64,000 nucleotides of DNA. Origin: Flavobacterium sp. UBA7665. GTDB lineage: Bacteria; Bacteroidota; Bacteroidia; Flavobacteriales; Flavobacteriaceae. The notes under the pieces are model-generated. The model made no database searches. It saw only the letters and a program-made list of their open reading frames with translations, and was not told where the DNA came from. Numbering within the stretch: the stretch's first letter is position 1; each line of letters opens with the position of its first letter. The translations under genes were made by a program, and so were the position numbers. Where the stretch lies: the NCBI GenBank assembly GCA_002483285.1, contig DLHP01000008.1:42759-106758 (forward strand), in the 5' to 3' direction. Of the stretch, positions 52,972 to 61,140 are shown piece by piece.

Positions 52972-53934
52972 TTATTTATCGTTTTTCAGTTCTTCTGCAA
53001 GTAATAAATCCAAGGTGTCAAAAATAGTCAATTTGTACTGCCAATTCAACTCTGATTTCGCTTTTGTGTTGTCGCCATACATATCTTCTATTTCCGAAGG
53101 ACGATACAGCTCGTCGCTAACCTGGCACGCGCTGTGCGGAATGCCCAATTTATCAAAAATATAGTATACAATGGCACGCAATGTAATGGATTCGCCCGAA
53201 CAAATCAAATAGTCGGTAGGAATAGGCTGTTGCAACATCAGGAACATGGCTTCTACGTAATGCGGCGCATACCCAAAATCGCGTTTAACATCGATATTCC
53301 CGACCCACAAAACCTCCTGCTCGCCTTTGCTGATCTTGATGCTTTCCCTGAGGATTTTCTTAACAAAGAACGTAGGCTGGCGCAAATAGGATTCATGGTT
53401 GAACAAAACCCCACAACTCACATGCATATCATAACTTTCGCGGTAATGGATACACGTAAAATGGGCCGCCGCCTTTGAAATGGCATAGGGACTGAGCGGA
53501 TGCAGTACGCTGTTTTCTGTAATCGGAAGGTTGTTGACGCGTCCGTACATTTCACTGCTACTGGCTTGGTAAAGCCTGATTTTAGGATCGATGGTCTTGA
53601 TTGACTCGAGCAAGTTAAACACGCTGATTGTGTTGAACTGAAAAGTTGCTATAGGATGTTTGAATGATTGATAGACAGAACTTTGTGCCGCTAAATTATA
53701 AAACTCATTCGGCTTGTATTTCTCAAATAACGCGACGATTTCATCTTTGTGCAACAAGTTACAGTCGACCAGTTCAACCGACTCATCTATGTCCAAATAT
53801 TCAAGACCGCTGGTATTCCTGGGTTGGTTTTCACGCGTAAGCCCGATTACCCGATATTGGTTTTGAAGCAACAACTGCGCAAGATAAGCGCCGTCCTGAC
53901 CGGTGATTCCAGAAATAATCGCTGTTTTTTTCAT
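52972..53934 (-). CDS. Second GDP-mannose 4,6-dehydratase-like protein
   Basis: 320 residues from the ATG at 53934. A 19-codon in-frame extension overlaps the next gene and looks spurious. Same SDR layout as gmd: SGITGQDGAYLAQLLL, catalytic SSSEMYGR and YAISKAAAHF, GDNTKAKSELNW. It differs in the cofactor loop (GLTRENQPRN instead of GIKRRSS) and is ~40 residues shorter. It may make a second 6-deoxy sugar such as GDP-rhamnose, or be a redundant dehydratase. Its start overlaps the next gene's stop by one base. Confidence 0.85.
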   Translation of the reverse strand: MKKTAIISGITGQDGAYLAQLLLQNQYRVIGLTRENQPRNTSGLEYLDIDESVELVDCNLLHKDEIVALFEKYKPNEFYNLAAQSSVYQSFKHPIATFQFNTISVFNLLESIKTIDPKIRLYQASSSEMYGRVNNLPITENSVLHPLSPYAISKAAAHFTCIHYRESYDMHVSCGVLFNHESYLRQPTFFVKKILRESIKISKGEQEVLWVGNIDVKRDFGYAPHYVEAMFLMLQQPIPTDYLICSGESITLRAIVYYIFDKLGIPHSACQVSDELYRPSEIEDMYGDNTKAKSELNWQYKLTIFDTLDLLLAEELKNDK

Positions 53935-55058
53935 TAGTTCGCGATGGCTTTTTGGTATACCTTGAGGCAATCCTGTGCGGTTTTTTGCCAACTGAATTTA
54001 AGCACCTGCTCCAATCCCTTGCGACTGAATTCGTTTCGCAAAACAGGATTCTCCACCAATCCGGCCACTTTGTTTTTCAAATCTTCGGCATTGTGGAGCT
54101 CAAAATAAACGCCCGCATCGCCCGCTACCTCAGGGAAAGAACTGTGCTGAGCCAAAACTACCGGGCAGCCACAAGCCATCGATTCGAGCACAGGGATTCC
54201 AAAACCTTCATACTCCGACGCAAACACAAAGCATTTCGCATTCGAGTAATAGGTAGCCAATTCGTTGTCTTCAAAATTCTGCTGGACAAGTTGTTTAGAA
54301 ACACCCAATTCCTTGATCAATTCAAGTTCTTCGGCATTGAACTTATTGCCGCCGGCCGCCACCACAAATAAATCGGGATTGGACTTAAGCAAAGGCGCCA
54401 CGGCGTTGAGAAAGAAAATAAAATTTTTGTAAATCGAGCGATTGCCTACGAAAAGGATATAGTTTTCAGGTAAATCCAGTTTGACCAGGTTAGTAGTCTT
54501 GATACTATGTGACAAATAAACTACCTCTATCTTCTTAGCCTCGATATGCGGGTAAATCTTAAGAATGTCCTGCTTGGTACTTTCAGAAATGGCGATGATT
54601 TTCGTGGCCTTTTCCATAAGCAGCTTCTTGTTTTTCGAAGTAAATAGATCCCGCGTGAAATACTGTGGAAAAATTTCATGGATCATATCGTAAACCGTCA
54701 ACACGAAAGGCTTATCGCCTAACGTCTCTAGGAAATACGGCGTATAATACGTAGGCACAAAAACGTCGAAATCCTGCGCTCGCAAGGCTTTTTTGGTGTT
54801 GCGAATGTTCTTGCGCTTGGTTTTCTTAAGGATTTTCTTTTTTAGAAACTTTGGGAGCAACGGCGATTCAAAAATGACATTCTGAATTCCCTGAAAAAGC
54901 CCGGCCTCCTTGAGGTGTAGATTGTCTGAGTACGCAATCGGGCAGTTTACCGAAACGCCGTCAATTTTATTCAACTCCAAATACAACTCGGTATAATACC
55001 TGGAGATGCCTCCAAATTTTTGTTCGTTGTACGTTTGCGGGTCGAGTAAAATCTTCAT
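53934..55058 (-). CDS. GT4 family glycosyltransferase
   Basis: 374 residues from the ATG at 55058. The TTG immediately before is less likely. GT-B fold: N-terminal QKFGGISRYYTELYLEL, acceptor domain VLTVYDMIHEIFP, then NYILFVGNRSIYKNF and the donor-site EYEGFGIPVLESMACG with the E-x7-E pattern. Retaining glycosyltransferase, often mannosyltransferase-like. It probably starts or extends the repeat unit of the glycan. Overlaps the Gmd-like gene by one base. Confidence 0.94.
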   Translation of the reverse strand: MKILLDPQTYNEQKFGGISRYYTELYLELNKIDGVSVNCPIAYSDNLHLKEAGLFQGIQNVIFESPLLPKFLKKKILKKTKRKNIRNTKKALRAQDFDVFVPTYYTPYFLETLGDKPFVLTVYDMIHEIFPQYFTRDLFTSKNKKLLMEKATKIIAISESTKQDILKIYPHIEAKKIEVVYLSHSIKTTNLVKLDLPENYILFVGNRSIYKNFIFFLNAVAPLLKSNPDLFVVAAGGNKFNAEELELIKELGVSKQLVQQNFEDNELATYYSNAKCFVFASEYEGFGIPVLESMACGCPVVLAQHSSFPEVAGDAGVYFELHNAEDLKNKVAGLVENPVLRNEFSRKGLEQVLKFSWQKTAQDCLKVYQKAIAN

Positions 55059-55077
55059 CAATGTTTGGCTATCTGAA

Positions 55078-55965
55078 TCACCTCAAATAAAATTTCAGGC
55101 TATTCTTTATATACTTCTTATAGTATTTGTTTTCGATTAACGTTGGTTTGGCAACATGAATCGCCCTGTATTTCTCCGTAAACTCAGCGATTGTTTGGCA
55201 ATCAAGAAATTGAAGCCTTGGCCAGCTTTTAGGATGAAAAGGATGCAAATCTACGAAATTAACATAATTATCCTCGTTTACATCCATCCAAAAATCAAAA
55301 TATTTTTTTGTATCGAAGTCGTTTTTGTGTCCCCAGTTGTGTATTTTCTGCCAAACTTCTTCGGGTTCCCTTGCCCAGGACTGATGCACCGCCACGAATT
55401 CTGTTCTGATTTCCCTGTTGTCTATTGCGCTCAGGTCGCGTGCAAAATAATGCTTCGCAACCCTGTTGGTAGCAAACGAAAAATGCTCCCTATTGTCGAT
55501 ATACAAAAAACCATTGGGTGTCTTTTTGAAAAGTGTTACCCAGTTGGCGCGCAGGTTGACCGCGTTGTATTGCGGTTTGTTTAGGAAATAGTCGTTTTTC
55601 CGTAGAAATTTTACAACATCTTCAAAGTTGATGAAATATTCATCCACGTCGATTTGTAGCTTCCAACAACTGTCGCCCATCAATTGGGAAAGCAGGTTGC
55701 GTTCGCGGGTTTCATTTTCAATCGGTGATAATGCAGGAAGGTAAAATCGGTCTTCAAAAAAACGTACTTTACCCAATGGATCAAGTGCCACTAACATAGC
55801 AAAAAAATCATCGTGCAGTTCGAATTTTTCGCCCGACCAGGTCAATCGATCGGCATCGAAGGCTAAAATAATTTCATCAACAAAGTCGTATACCGCATTC
55901 AAAGAATGGCGCAGGTATTGGTAATCGTACGAGATTAAAAATCCCACCTTAATTTTGGCTTTCAT
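55078..55965 (-). CDS. Putative glycosyltransferase, paralogue 2 of a pair
   Basis: 295 residues, soluble. Starts KAKIKVGFLISYDYQYLRHS and has WKLQIDVDEYFINFEDVV (acidic DxD-like motif about 115-132), then FLYIDNREHFSFATN and WGHKNDFDTKKYFDFW. Clear whole-length relative of the gene at 45018. Because it is the first gene of the long minus-strand operon, its role may be early in the assembly. Glycosyltransferase function is inferred from motif and context, not proven. Confidence 0.72.
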   Translation of the reverse strand: MKAKIKVGFLISYDYQYLRHSLNAVYDFVDEIILAFDADRLTWSGEKFELHDDFFAMLVALDPLGKVRFFEDRFYLPALSPIENETRERNLLSQLMGDSCWKLQIDVDEYFINFEDVVKFLRKNDYFLNKPQYNAVNLRANWVTLFKKTPNGFLYIDNREHFSFATNRVAKHYFARDLSAIDNREIRTEFVAVHQSWAREPEEVWQKIHNWGHKNDFDTKKYFDFWMDVNEDNYVNFVDLHPFHPKSWPRLQFLDCQTIAEFTEKYRAIHVAKPTLIENKYYKKYIKNSLKFYLR

Positions 55966-56022
55966 AGTCTTTTAAATAAGTTGCTGCCATAAATCTAAGC
56001 CGATAATTGCCGACAGAATTTG

Positions 56023-56030
56023 TACTTTTG
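56023..56030 (+). promoter_or_regulatory. Putative minus-7 element of the tRNA modification gene
   Basis: TACTTTTG matches TAnnTTTG, 18 nt before the ATG. TTG is 13 nt upstream, too near for a standard promoter. Confidence 0.35.
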
Positions 56031-56048
56031 CCGAATAATCTTATAACA

Positions 56049-56606
56049 ATGCAGGAAGAAATACACAATGCTTTTGAGGTCATCCAAAATGGCGGCATCA
56101 TTCTCTATCCCACCGACACCGTGTGGGGAATCGGTTGTGATGCCACAAATCCCGAAGCGGTCGCAAAAATATACAAATTAAAGCAACGCGCCGAAACCCA
56201 AAGCATGATTTGCCTTGTGACCGAGCGCTTATTGCACTACGTGTTTAAGGAAATCCCCGAAGTGGCGTGGCAAATCATCGAACTATCAGAAAACCCAACG
56301 ACCTTGATTCTTGACAATCCGCGCAATGTGGCGCCCAATGTCGTCAGTCCCGATAATTCGCTTGGCGTACGCATCGTCACCGAGCCATTCTGCTTTAGAC
56401 TCATGGAGCGCATGAAAAAGCCGCTGGTCTCCACTTCGGCCAATATTTCTGGCCAGCCCACGCCAAAATCGTTCAAAGAAATCAGCCCCGAAATTGTAAA
56501 TGGTGTAGACTATGTCGTAAATTTGCAGCGCGAAAAAGTCGCCGGAAAACCTTCTACGATTATCAAACTCACGAAGGATTCGCAGGTGAAGATTATCCGA
56601 AAATAG
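56049..56606 (+). CDS. L-threonylcarbamoyladenylate synthase (YrdC/Sua5 family)
   Basis: 185 residues from the ATG at 56049. The frame is open 14 codons upstream but without family similarity. YrdC fold: GGIILYPTDTVWGIGCDATN, KRAETQSMIC-like nucleotide site (LKQRAETQSM), and TSANISGQPTPKSF. No Sua5 C-terminal domain, so the short TsaC type. Makes threonylcarbamoyl-AMP from threonine, bicarbonate and ATP for the t6A37 modification of ANN-decoding tRNAs. Followed 56 bp later by the CCA-adding enzyme, a fitting neighbour. Confidence 0.93.
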   Translation: MQEEIHNAFEVIQNGGIILYPTDTVWGIGCDATNPEAVAKIYKLKQRAETQSMICLVTERLLHYVFKEIPEVAWQIIELSENPTTLILDNPRNVAPNVVSPDNSLGVRIVTEPFCFRLMERMKKPLVSTSANISGQPTPKSFKEISPEIVNGVDYVVNLQREKVAGKPSTIIKLTKDSQVKIIRK

Positions 56607-56610
56607 ATTT

Positions 56611-56643
56611 CAGCTTAAAGCTTTAAGCAGTAAGCCGTAAACC
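56611..56643 (-). repeat. Heptamer array, GCTTNNN type, second copy
   Basis: Read on the minus strand: GCTTACT, GCTTAAA, GCTTTAA and GCTG at 7-bp steps. Same unit as at 12039-12072. Lies between two tRNA-related genes, 4 bp after the stop. Confidence 0.6.
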
Positions 56644-56662
56644 AACCCATAAATACGTATTT

Positions 56663-58090
56663 GTGTTCGATAAAAACTACAGCTCCGCATTAAATAATAA
56701 AATATTCGAAGTCGTTTCTAAAGCTTCACGCGAACTCAACGTGGATTCGTACGTTATCGGCGGATTTGTACGCGATTTGATCCTGCAACGCGGCGCCAAA
56801 AAAGACATTGATATTGTCGCAGTGGGTAGCGGCATCGCACTCGCGCTCAAGGTTTCTGAGTTGTTGCCCAAAAAACCAAAAGTCCAGGTTTTTAAGAATT
56901 ATGGGACCGCCATGTTGCGTTTTAATGATACCGATATTGAATTTGTTGGCGCCCGCAAAGAAAGCTACCAGTCTGACTCGCGCAACCCACTTGTAGAAGA
57001 CGGCACACTGCAGGACGACCAAAACCGACGCGATTTTACAATCAACGCTCTGGCTTTGTCTTTGAATCCTGACAATTACGGCGATTTGCTCGATCCCTTC
57101 AACGGTATCGAAGATCTTGAGAACAAAACCATCAAAACGCCTTTAAATCCTGATATTACCTACTCTGACGACCCGTTGCGCATGCTACGTGCGATTCGTT
57201 TTGCAAGCCAGTTGGGTTTTGACATTGAGCAAGAATCATTGGAATCGATTACCAAAAATAAAGAGCGCATCAAGATCATTTCTGGCGAGCGCATTGTAGA
57301 AGAACTCAACAAAATCCTCGCTACAGACAAGCCTTCGACGGGATTTTTACTGTTGTACCAAACCGGATTGCTCGAACTGATATTGCCCGAGCTCACTGCG
57401 TTGAACCAGGTCGAGGAAATAGAAGGCCACACGCACAAGAACAACTTTTACCACACGCTTGAAGTGGTAGACAATATAGCCCCAAACACAGAAGATGTCT
57501 GGTTGCGTTGGGCGGCATTGCTACACGATATCGGCAAGGCGCCGACCAAAAAATTCAATAAGAAACAAGGCTGGACCTTTCACGGTCACGAATTCCTGGG
57601 CGGAAAAATGGTCAAGAAAATCTTTGAACGCTTGCACCTGCCGCTCAACCAGAAGATGAAATTTGTACAGAAGATGGTCATGATGAGCTCGCGCCCGATT
57701 GTATTGTCGCAGGATTTGGTCACTGATTCTGCCGTACGCCGCTTGGTTTTTGACGCGGGCGAAGACGTAGAAGACCTGATGATTTTATGCGAGGCCGACA
57801 TCACGACCAAAAACCCCATGAAATTCAGGAAATACCACAACAACTTTGAAATTGTGCGCCGCAAAATCGTGGAGGTAGAAGAACGCGACCATGTGCGAAA
57901 TTTTCAGCCGCCGATTACCGGTGAGGAAATCATGGAAATCTTTAACCTGCCACCCTCACGTGAGATTGGGACGTTAAAGGACGCGATCAAAGAGGCGATC
58001 CTGGAAGGCGAAATCCCCAATGAATACGACGCGGCTTACACGTTTATGATGGCACTCGCGACGAAGATGGCGCTCAAAAAAGCCGATTAG
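56663..58090 (+). CDS. CCA tRNA nucleotidyltransferase with HD domain
   Basis: 475 residues from a GTG start. Class II nucleotidyltransferase head with YVIGGFVRDLILQRGAKKDIDIVAVG (catalytic DxD), then VEDGTLQDDQNRRDFTINALA and the RNA-binding head. The second half carries an HD domain (LLHDIGKAPTKKF). Adds or repairs the 3' CCA of tRNAs. The HD part suggests added phosphohydrolase activity, as in the E. coli enzyme. The spacing and neighbouring t6A gene suggest a small tRNA-maintenance operon. Confidence 0.94.
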   Translation: MFDKNYSSALNNKIFEVVSKASRELNVDSYVIGGFVRDLILQRGAKKDIDIVAVGSGIALALKVSELLPKKPKVQVFKNYGTAMLRFNDTDIEFVGARKESYQSDSRNPLVEDGTLQDDQNRRDFTINALALSLNPDNYGDLLDPFNGIEDLENKTIKTPLNPDITYSDDPLRMLRAIRFASQLGFDIEQESLESITKNKERIKIISGERIVEELNKILATDKPSTGFLLLYQTGLLELILPELTALNQVEEIEGHTHKNNFYHTLEVVDNIAPNTEDVWLRWAALLHDIGKAPTKKFNKKQGWTFHGHEFLGGKMVKKIFERLHLPLNQKMKFVQKMVMMSSRPIVLSQDLVTDSAVRRLVFDAGEDVEDLMILCEADITTKNPMKFRKYHNNFEIVRRKIVEVEERDHVRNFQPPITGEEIMEIFNLPPSREIGTLKDAIKEAILEGEIPNEYDAAYTFMMALATKMALKKAD

Positions 58091-58110
58091 AAATACCCAA
58101 TTGCAAGCAT

Positions 58111-58177
58111 AGCCCCGATAGCAGCGGCGTCCTTTTGCGGCGTTTACAAAGCAAAAGACACAGCGGATAGCGGGACC
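58111..58177 (+). repeat. Dispersed nested-hairpin element, copy E
   Basis: Has AGCCCCGATAGCAGCGG on the 5' side and AGCGGATAGCGGGA on the 3' side. Pairing is CCCGAT with ATAGCGGG, where copies A and D use GGGAT with AGCCC, a swap that keeps the stem. Inner stem CTTTTGC/GCAAAAG (58132-58138 with 58151-58157). Lies 20 bp after a stop codon. Confidence 0.75.
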
Positions 58178-58213
58178 AAACACCAAAAAGAAACCTAAAT
58201 CCCTGCTCCTGAA

Positions 58214-59236
58214 ATGAAAAATCCAAACAAACCTGTCATTATCTGGCTGCTCAGCGGCTGCGTTTTAGTATTCATCATGGTGGTGGTTGGCGGCATCACA
58301 AGGCTTACCAATTCTGGGCTGTCTATGACCGACTGGCATTTGGTGACCGATACGTTCCCGCCGCTTTCTGAGCAGAAATGGGAAGAAGCGTTTGACGCGT
58401 ACAAGCAATTTCCCGAATACCAAAAAATCAACATCCACAACGATTTTAGTTTAGACGACTACAAGTTCATTTACTTCTGGGAATGGTTTCACAGGTTGAT
58501 TGGACGCGTGATTGGGCTGGTTTTTATTGTCCCGTTTGTGTATTTCCTTTGGAAAAAGAAAATCGACAAGGACACGCTCAAAAAATGCTGCATTCTACTT
58601 GGAATGGGCGCTTTGCAAGGTTTCTTTGGCTGGTTCATGGTGAAAAGCGGTTTGGTAGATCGTCCCGACGTAAGCCATTTTAGGCTGGCGCTGCACCTTA
58701 CGTTTGCGTTTGTAACCTTTGCTTACACCTTGTGGGTAGCGCTGGATTTGATTTATCCACAACGCGAAACGGTAATCCTGCCTTTGAAAAAACTGGCAAG
58801 ATATACATTGGCCATCCTGCTGATCCAAATCATTTACGGCGGATTTGTGGCCGGTTTGAATGCCGGTTTGGTACACAACCATTGGCCGTTGATGAGCGAC
58901 GGGCAGTTCATACATGAAAGTGTTTTCCTGGAACAAAAGAACTGGCTTTTGAGTTTCACCGAAGGCAAAAGTGGGGTGCAATTTGTACACCGAACATTGG
59001 CTTATTTTGTAGTGGGAATGATCTTGCTGTTGTTCTTTAAAAGCAAAAATTACAACTTGCGCCAGGAACAAAAAAATGGGCTGCTCGCACTTTTGGTTTT
59101 GGTGTTCCTGCAATTTGGCTTGGGTGTTTTCACGCTGTTGTATGCGGTGCCGGTTTGGCTCGGGCTTACCCATCAGGTGATGGCTTTCTTTTTGTTGACG
59201 GCGATGACTTTTACCCTGCACCGTTTGTCAAAATAG
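58214..59236 (+). CDS. ctaA: Heme A synthase (COX15/CtaA family)
   Basis: 340 residues, eight membrane helices. Family features: GGITRLTNSGLSMTDW at about 23-38, WEWFHRLIGRVIGLVF with a heme-ligand His, QGFFGWFMVKSGLV, and a second-half HRTLAYFVVG and THQVMAFFLLTAM with further histidines. Converts heme O to heme A for cytochrome oxidase, in the inner membrane. Monocistronic. The next gene on the other strand is 100 bp away, a gap holding a weak 10-bp inverted repeat. Confidence 0.96.
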   Translation: MKNPNKPVIIWLLSGCVLVFIMVVVGGITRLTNSGLSMTDWHLVTDTFPPLSEQKWEEAFDAYKQFPEYQKINIHNDFSLDDYKFIYFWEWFHRLIGRVIGLVFIVPFVYFLWKKKIDKDTLKKCCILLGMGALQGFFGWFMVKSGLVDRPDVSHFRLALHLTFAFVTFAYTLWVALDLIYPQRETVILPLKKLARYTLAILLIQIIYGGFVAGLNAGLVHNHWPLMSDGQFIHESVFLEQKNWLLSFTEGKSGVQFVHRTLAYFVVGMILLLFFKSKNYNLRQEQKNGLLALLVLVFLQFGLGVFTLLYAVPVWLGLTHQVMAFFLLTAMTFTLHRLSK

Positions 59237-59280
59237 ACTAAAAACCGCTCATAGACATAATCTATACGGAGTGTTTAATA

Positions 59281-59335
59281 TTTTAATTTCGAGAGGTTTG
59301 AAAAACATTACATCATCTCATTATTGAAATTAAAA
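59281..59335. terminator. Weak inverted repeat in convergent gap
   Basis: 10-bp arms (59281-59290 TTTTAATTTC with 59326-59335 GAAATTAAAA), with a 35-nt loop, directly beside the stop of the LytTR gene. AT-rich and with a long loop, so only a possible bidirectional terminator. Confidence 0.25.
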
Positions 59336-59336
59336 A

Positions 59337-60092
59337 TCAACCAATCCAATTTTTAAAGTCGGATACTTTTTCGCGGCTTACGATCACCTCATCGTCTTTA
59401 TAAGTGGGTAAAATAACCTTGAGTCGCGAGTTGCTGTACAGTACAATTTCCTTGATGGCTTGCATGGGAATGATGAATTTCCTGCTGACCCTGAAGAATT
59501 TTTGAGGATCCAATTCGTGTTCTAAAACTTCGAGCGTCGACTCGACAAGGTAATTTCTATTGTCTGAAGTGTGCAAATAAGTCCCTTTGTTTTCACTAAA
59601 AAAACATTCGATTTCGGAGACCGGAATCACCTTGAGGTGCTGCCCTATTTTTACAGTAAAACGTTGTTTGTAAATTTTCTCAAACGGGTTGGAGAGCATG
59701 CGTCGGATTTCCTCGAAATTGAGTTGAAGCGGTTCTTGTTTGGGCAGTCGTTGTCTGAATTTTAAGACGGCGGTTTCAAGGTCGTCCTCGTCGATGGGTT
59801 TGAGCAGGTAATCGACGCTGTTGAGCTTAAATGCCCTAAGCGCATACTCATCATAGGCAGTCGTGAAGATGATGGCGCTTTTGATGTCTATTGATTCGAA
59901 AATCTCGAACGACAAGCCATCGGATAGCTGGATGTCAAGGAAAATCAAATCGGGATGCTCATTCGCGGCAAACCAGCCTTTCGCCTCTTCTACCGAATGC
60001 AGCATCGTACTTACCACAACGCCAAGTTTCTCAAGCTTGCGACTGAGTAACCTTGCAGCGGGTTTTTCATCTTCTATGATAATGGTAGTCAT
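59337..60092 (-). CDS. LytTR family response regulator
   Basis: 251 residues. Receiver domain 1-120 (acidic pair EDE at 7-9, phospho-acceptor Asp53 in LIFLDIQLS, Thr in FTTAYDEYA, Lys in YLLKPID) and a LytTR DNA-binding domain from about 140 (IEKIYKQRF-like start, RVSRKFIIPMQAI, NSRLKVILP). Partner of the LytS-type kinase at 61140-62477 in the same operon. The gap to the preceding 2TM gene is 58 bp. Targets unknown. Confidence 0.95.
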   Translation of the reverse strand: MTTIIIEDEKPAARLLSRKLEKLGVVVSTMLHSVEEAKGWFAANEHPDLIFLDIQLSDGLSFEIFESIDIKSAIIFTTAYDEYALRAFKLNSVDYLLKPIDEDDLETAVLKFRQRLPKQEPLQLNFEEIRRMLSNPFEKIYKQRFTVKIGQHLKVIPVSEIECFFSENKGTYLHTSDNRNYLVESTLEVLEHELDPQKFFRVSRKFIIPMQAIKEIVLYSNSRLKVILPTYKDDEVIVSREKVSDFKNWIG

Positions 60093-60150
60093 GGTCTACT
60101 GGTTTGGTTGGTCGCAAATATAGCTAGGCTTTCGACTTTCTTTACTTTGG

Positions 60151-60504
60151 TTATTCCCATTTTTTTTCGCCCTGATTTTTCATCAACTGCTCGATTTTGC
60201 GCTGCTCCCAGTTTTTCCCGAACAGGAAATTCGAATTGAACACAGACAAGCCATGGCCCACTAAACCAACGCCCCAATATAAAGCTGTGGCAAATGTCTG
60301 CCAGCGCCAAAACGCCTGACCTTCGGTAGCATTCTCGCTCCAGTTTATGGCAATTATCAGCACATTGACCAAGACATAGATAACCAAATGCACATAAAAA
60401 GCCTTGATCCGTTTCATGCGGCGGTACGCACCCACATAGTTTGGGTCGGGGTTGTTGCGCAGCAGTTCTTCTTCCTCGAATTTGTATTTGCTGTATTTTC
60501 TCAT
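60151..60504 (-). CDS. 2TM domain protein (stand-alone, third)
   Basis: 117 residues. Two membrane helices (about 32-50 and 70-90) linked by a short loop, preceded by the basic-amphipathic MKRIKAFYVHLVIYVLVNVL and followed by GKNWEQRKIEQLM. Function of the 2TM domain is unknown. It often occurs with LytS-type kinases in Bacteroidota. Starts 10 bp after the preceding 2TM gene. Confidence 0.88.
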   Translation of the reverse strand: MRKYSKYKFEEEELLRNNPDPNYVGAYRRMKRIKAFYVHLVIYVLVNVLIIAINWSENATEGQAFWRWQTFATALYWGVGLVGHGLSVFNSNFLFGKNWEQRKIEQLMKNQGEKKWE

Positions 60505-60514
60505 GGCTGCCGGG

Positions 60515-60820
60515 TTATTTGTAGGTGTCTTTTTGCTGTTTTTCCTTTTCCATAATTTCCCGGATCTTTTGCTGTTCCCAGTCCTGACCCAGGAACGGCA
60601 TATAGTTAAACACTTTCATGCCGTGGAAAATCACACCGATTCCCCAGCCGATCATGGGCCAATAAAACCACAAGTGATCCGGCGAGGTAACCAGGTTGAG
60701 TGCCAATAATCCGATATTGACCACAATATAAGAAGCAAGGTTGCCGTAAAAGCCCTTGATCTCCTCTACCCGCTTTTTCGCCTTGAAATAGCGCTCTTCG
60801 CTTTGATAGTTGCTTTCCAT
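60515..60820 (-). CDS. 2TM domain protein (stand-alone, second)
   Basis: 101 residues with the same layout: RVEEIKGFYGNLASYIVVN, second helix around 55-75 (GWGIGVIFHGMKVF), and GQDWEQQKIREIM at the end. Of the four 2TM segments, this one is the closest to the C-terminal extension of the kinase (shared RAKKRVEE/KAKKRVEE, LKGFYGN/IKGFYGN). The start overlaps the next gene's stop by one base. Confidence 0.88.
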   Translation of the reverse strand: MESNYQSEERYFKAKKRVEEIKGFYGNLASYIVVNIGLLALNLVTSPDHLWFYWPMIGWGIGVIFHGMKVFNYMPFLGQDWEQQKIREIMEKEKQQKDTYK

Positions 60821-61140
60821 TATTTCCAGATTTGTTTTTGTTCTTTATTTTGTGTGAGCTCTTTTATCTTTCGGGCTTCCCATTTTTTGCCGAAAATCAT
60901 GGCAATGACAAAGACCTTTACAGTATCCCAGACAATAATTACGGTCCAGATGACCATGATAAAAGTATTGATGTCACCAATGGGCTTGAAAAACTGAACA
61001 CCATAGTATTGCTTGGCGACGTAAACCGCGAGACCGACGGCATAAATGCAAAGGTGGATGTAAAAATTACGTACCGCCTTTACCCTTTTGCGCACGAGAT
61101 CCTCGGCTTGTTTGCGCTCGAAATTTTCGATTGTTTCCAT
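60820..61140 (-). CDS. 2TM domain protein (stand-alone, first)
   Basis: 106 residues from the ATG at 61140, which overlaps the kinase stop by one base. An ATG three codons upstream is also possible. Features: ERKQAEDLVRKRVKAVRNFYIHLCIYAVG, a second helix (about 65-85) and GKKWEARKIKELT. Coupled on both sides by TAATG, which argues for balanced expression with the kinase. Confidence 0.87.
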   Translation of the reverse strand: METIENFERKQAEDLVRKRVKAVRNFYIHLCIYAVGLAVYVAKQYYGVQFFKPIGDINTFIMVIWTVIIVWDTVKVFVIAMIFGKKWEARKIKELTQNKEQKQIWK

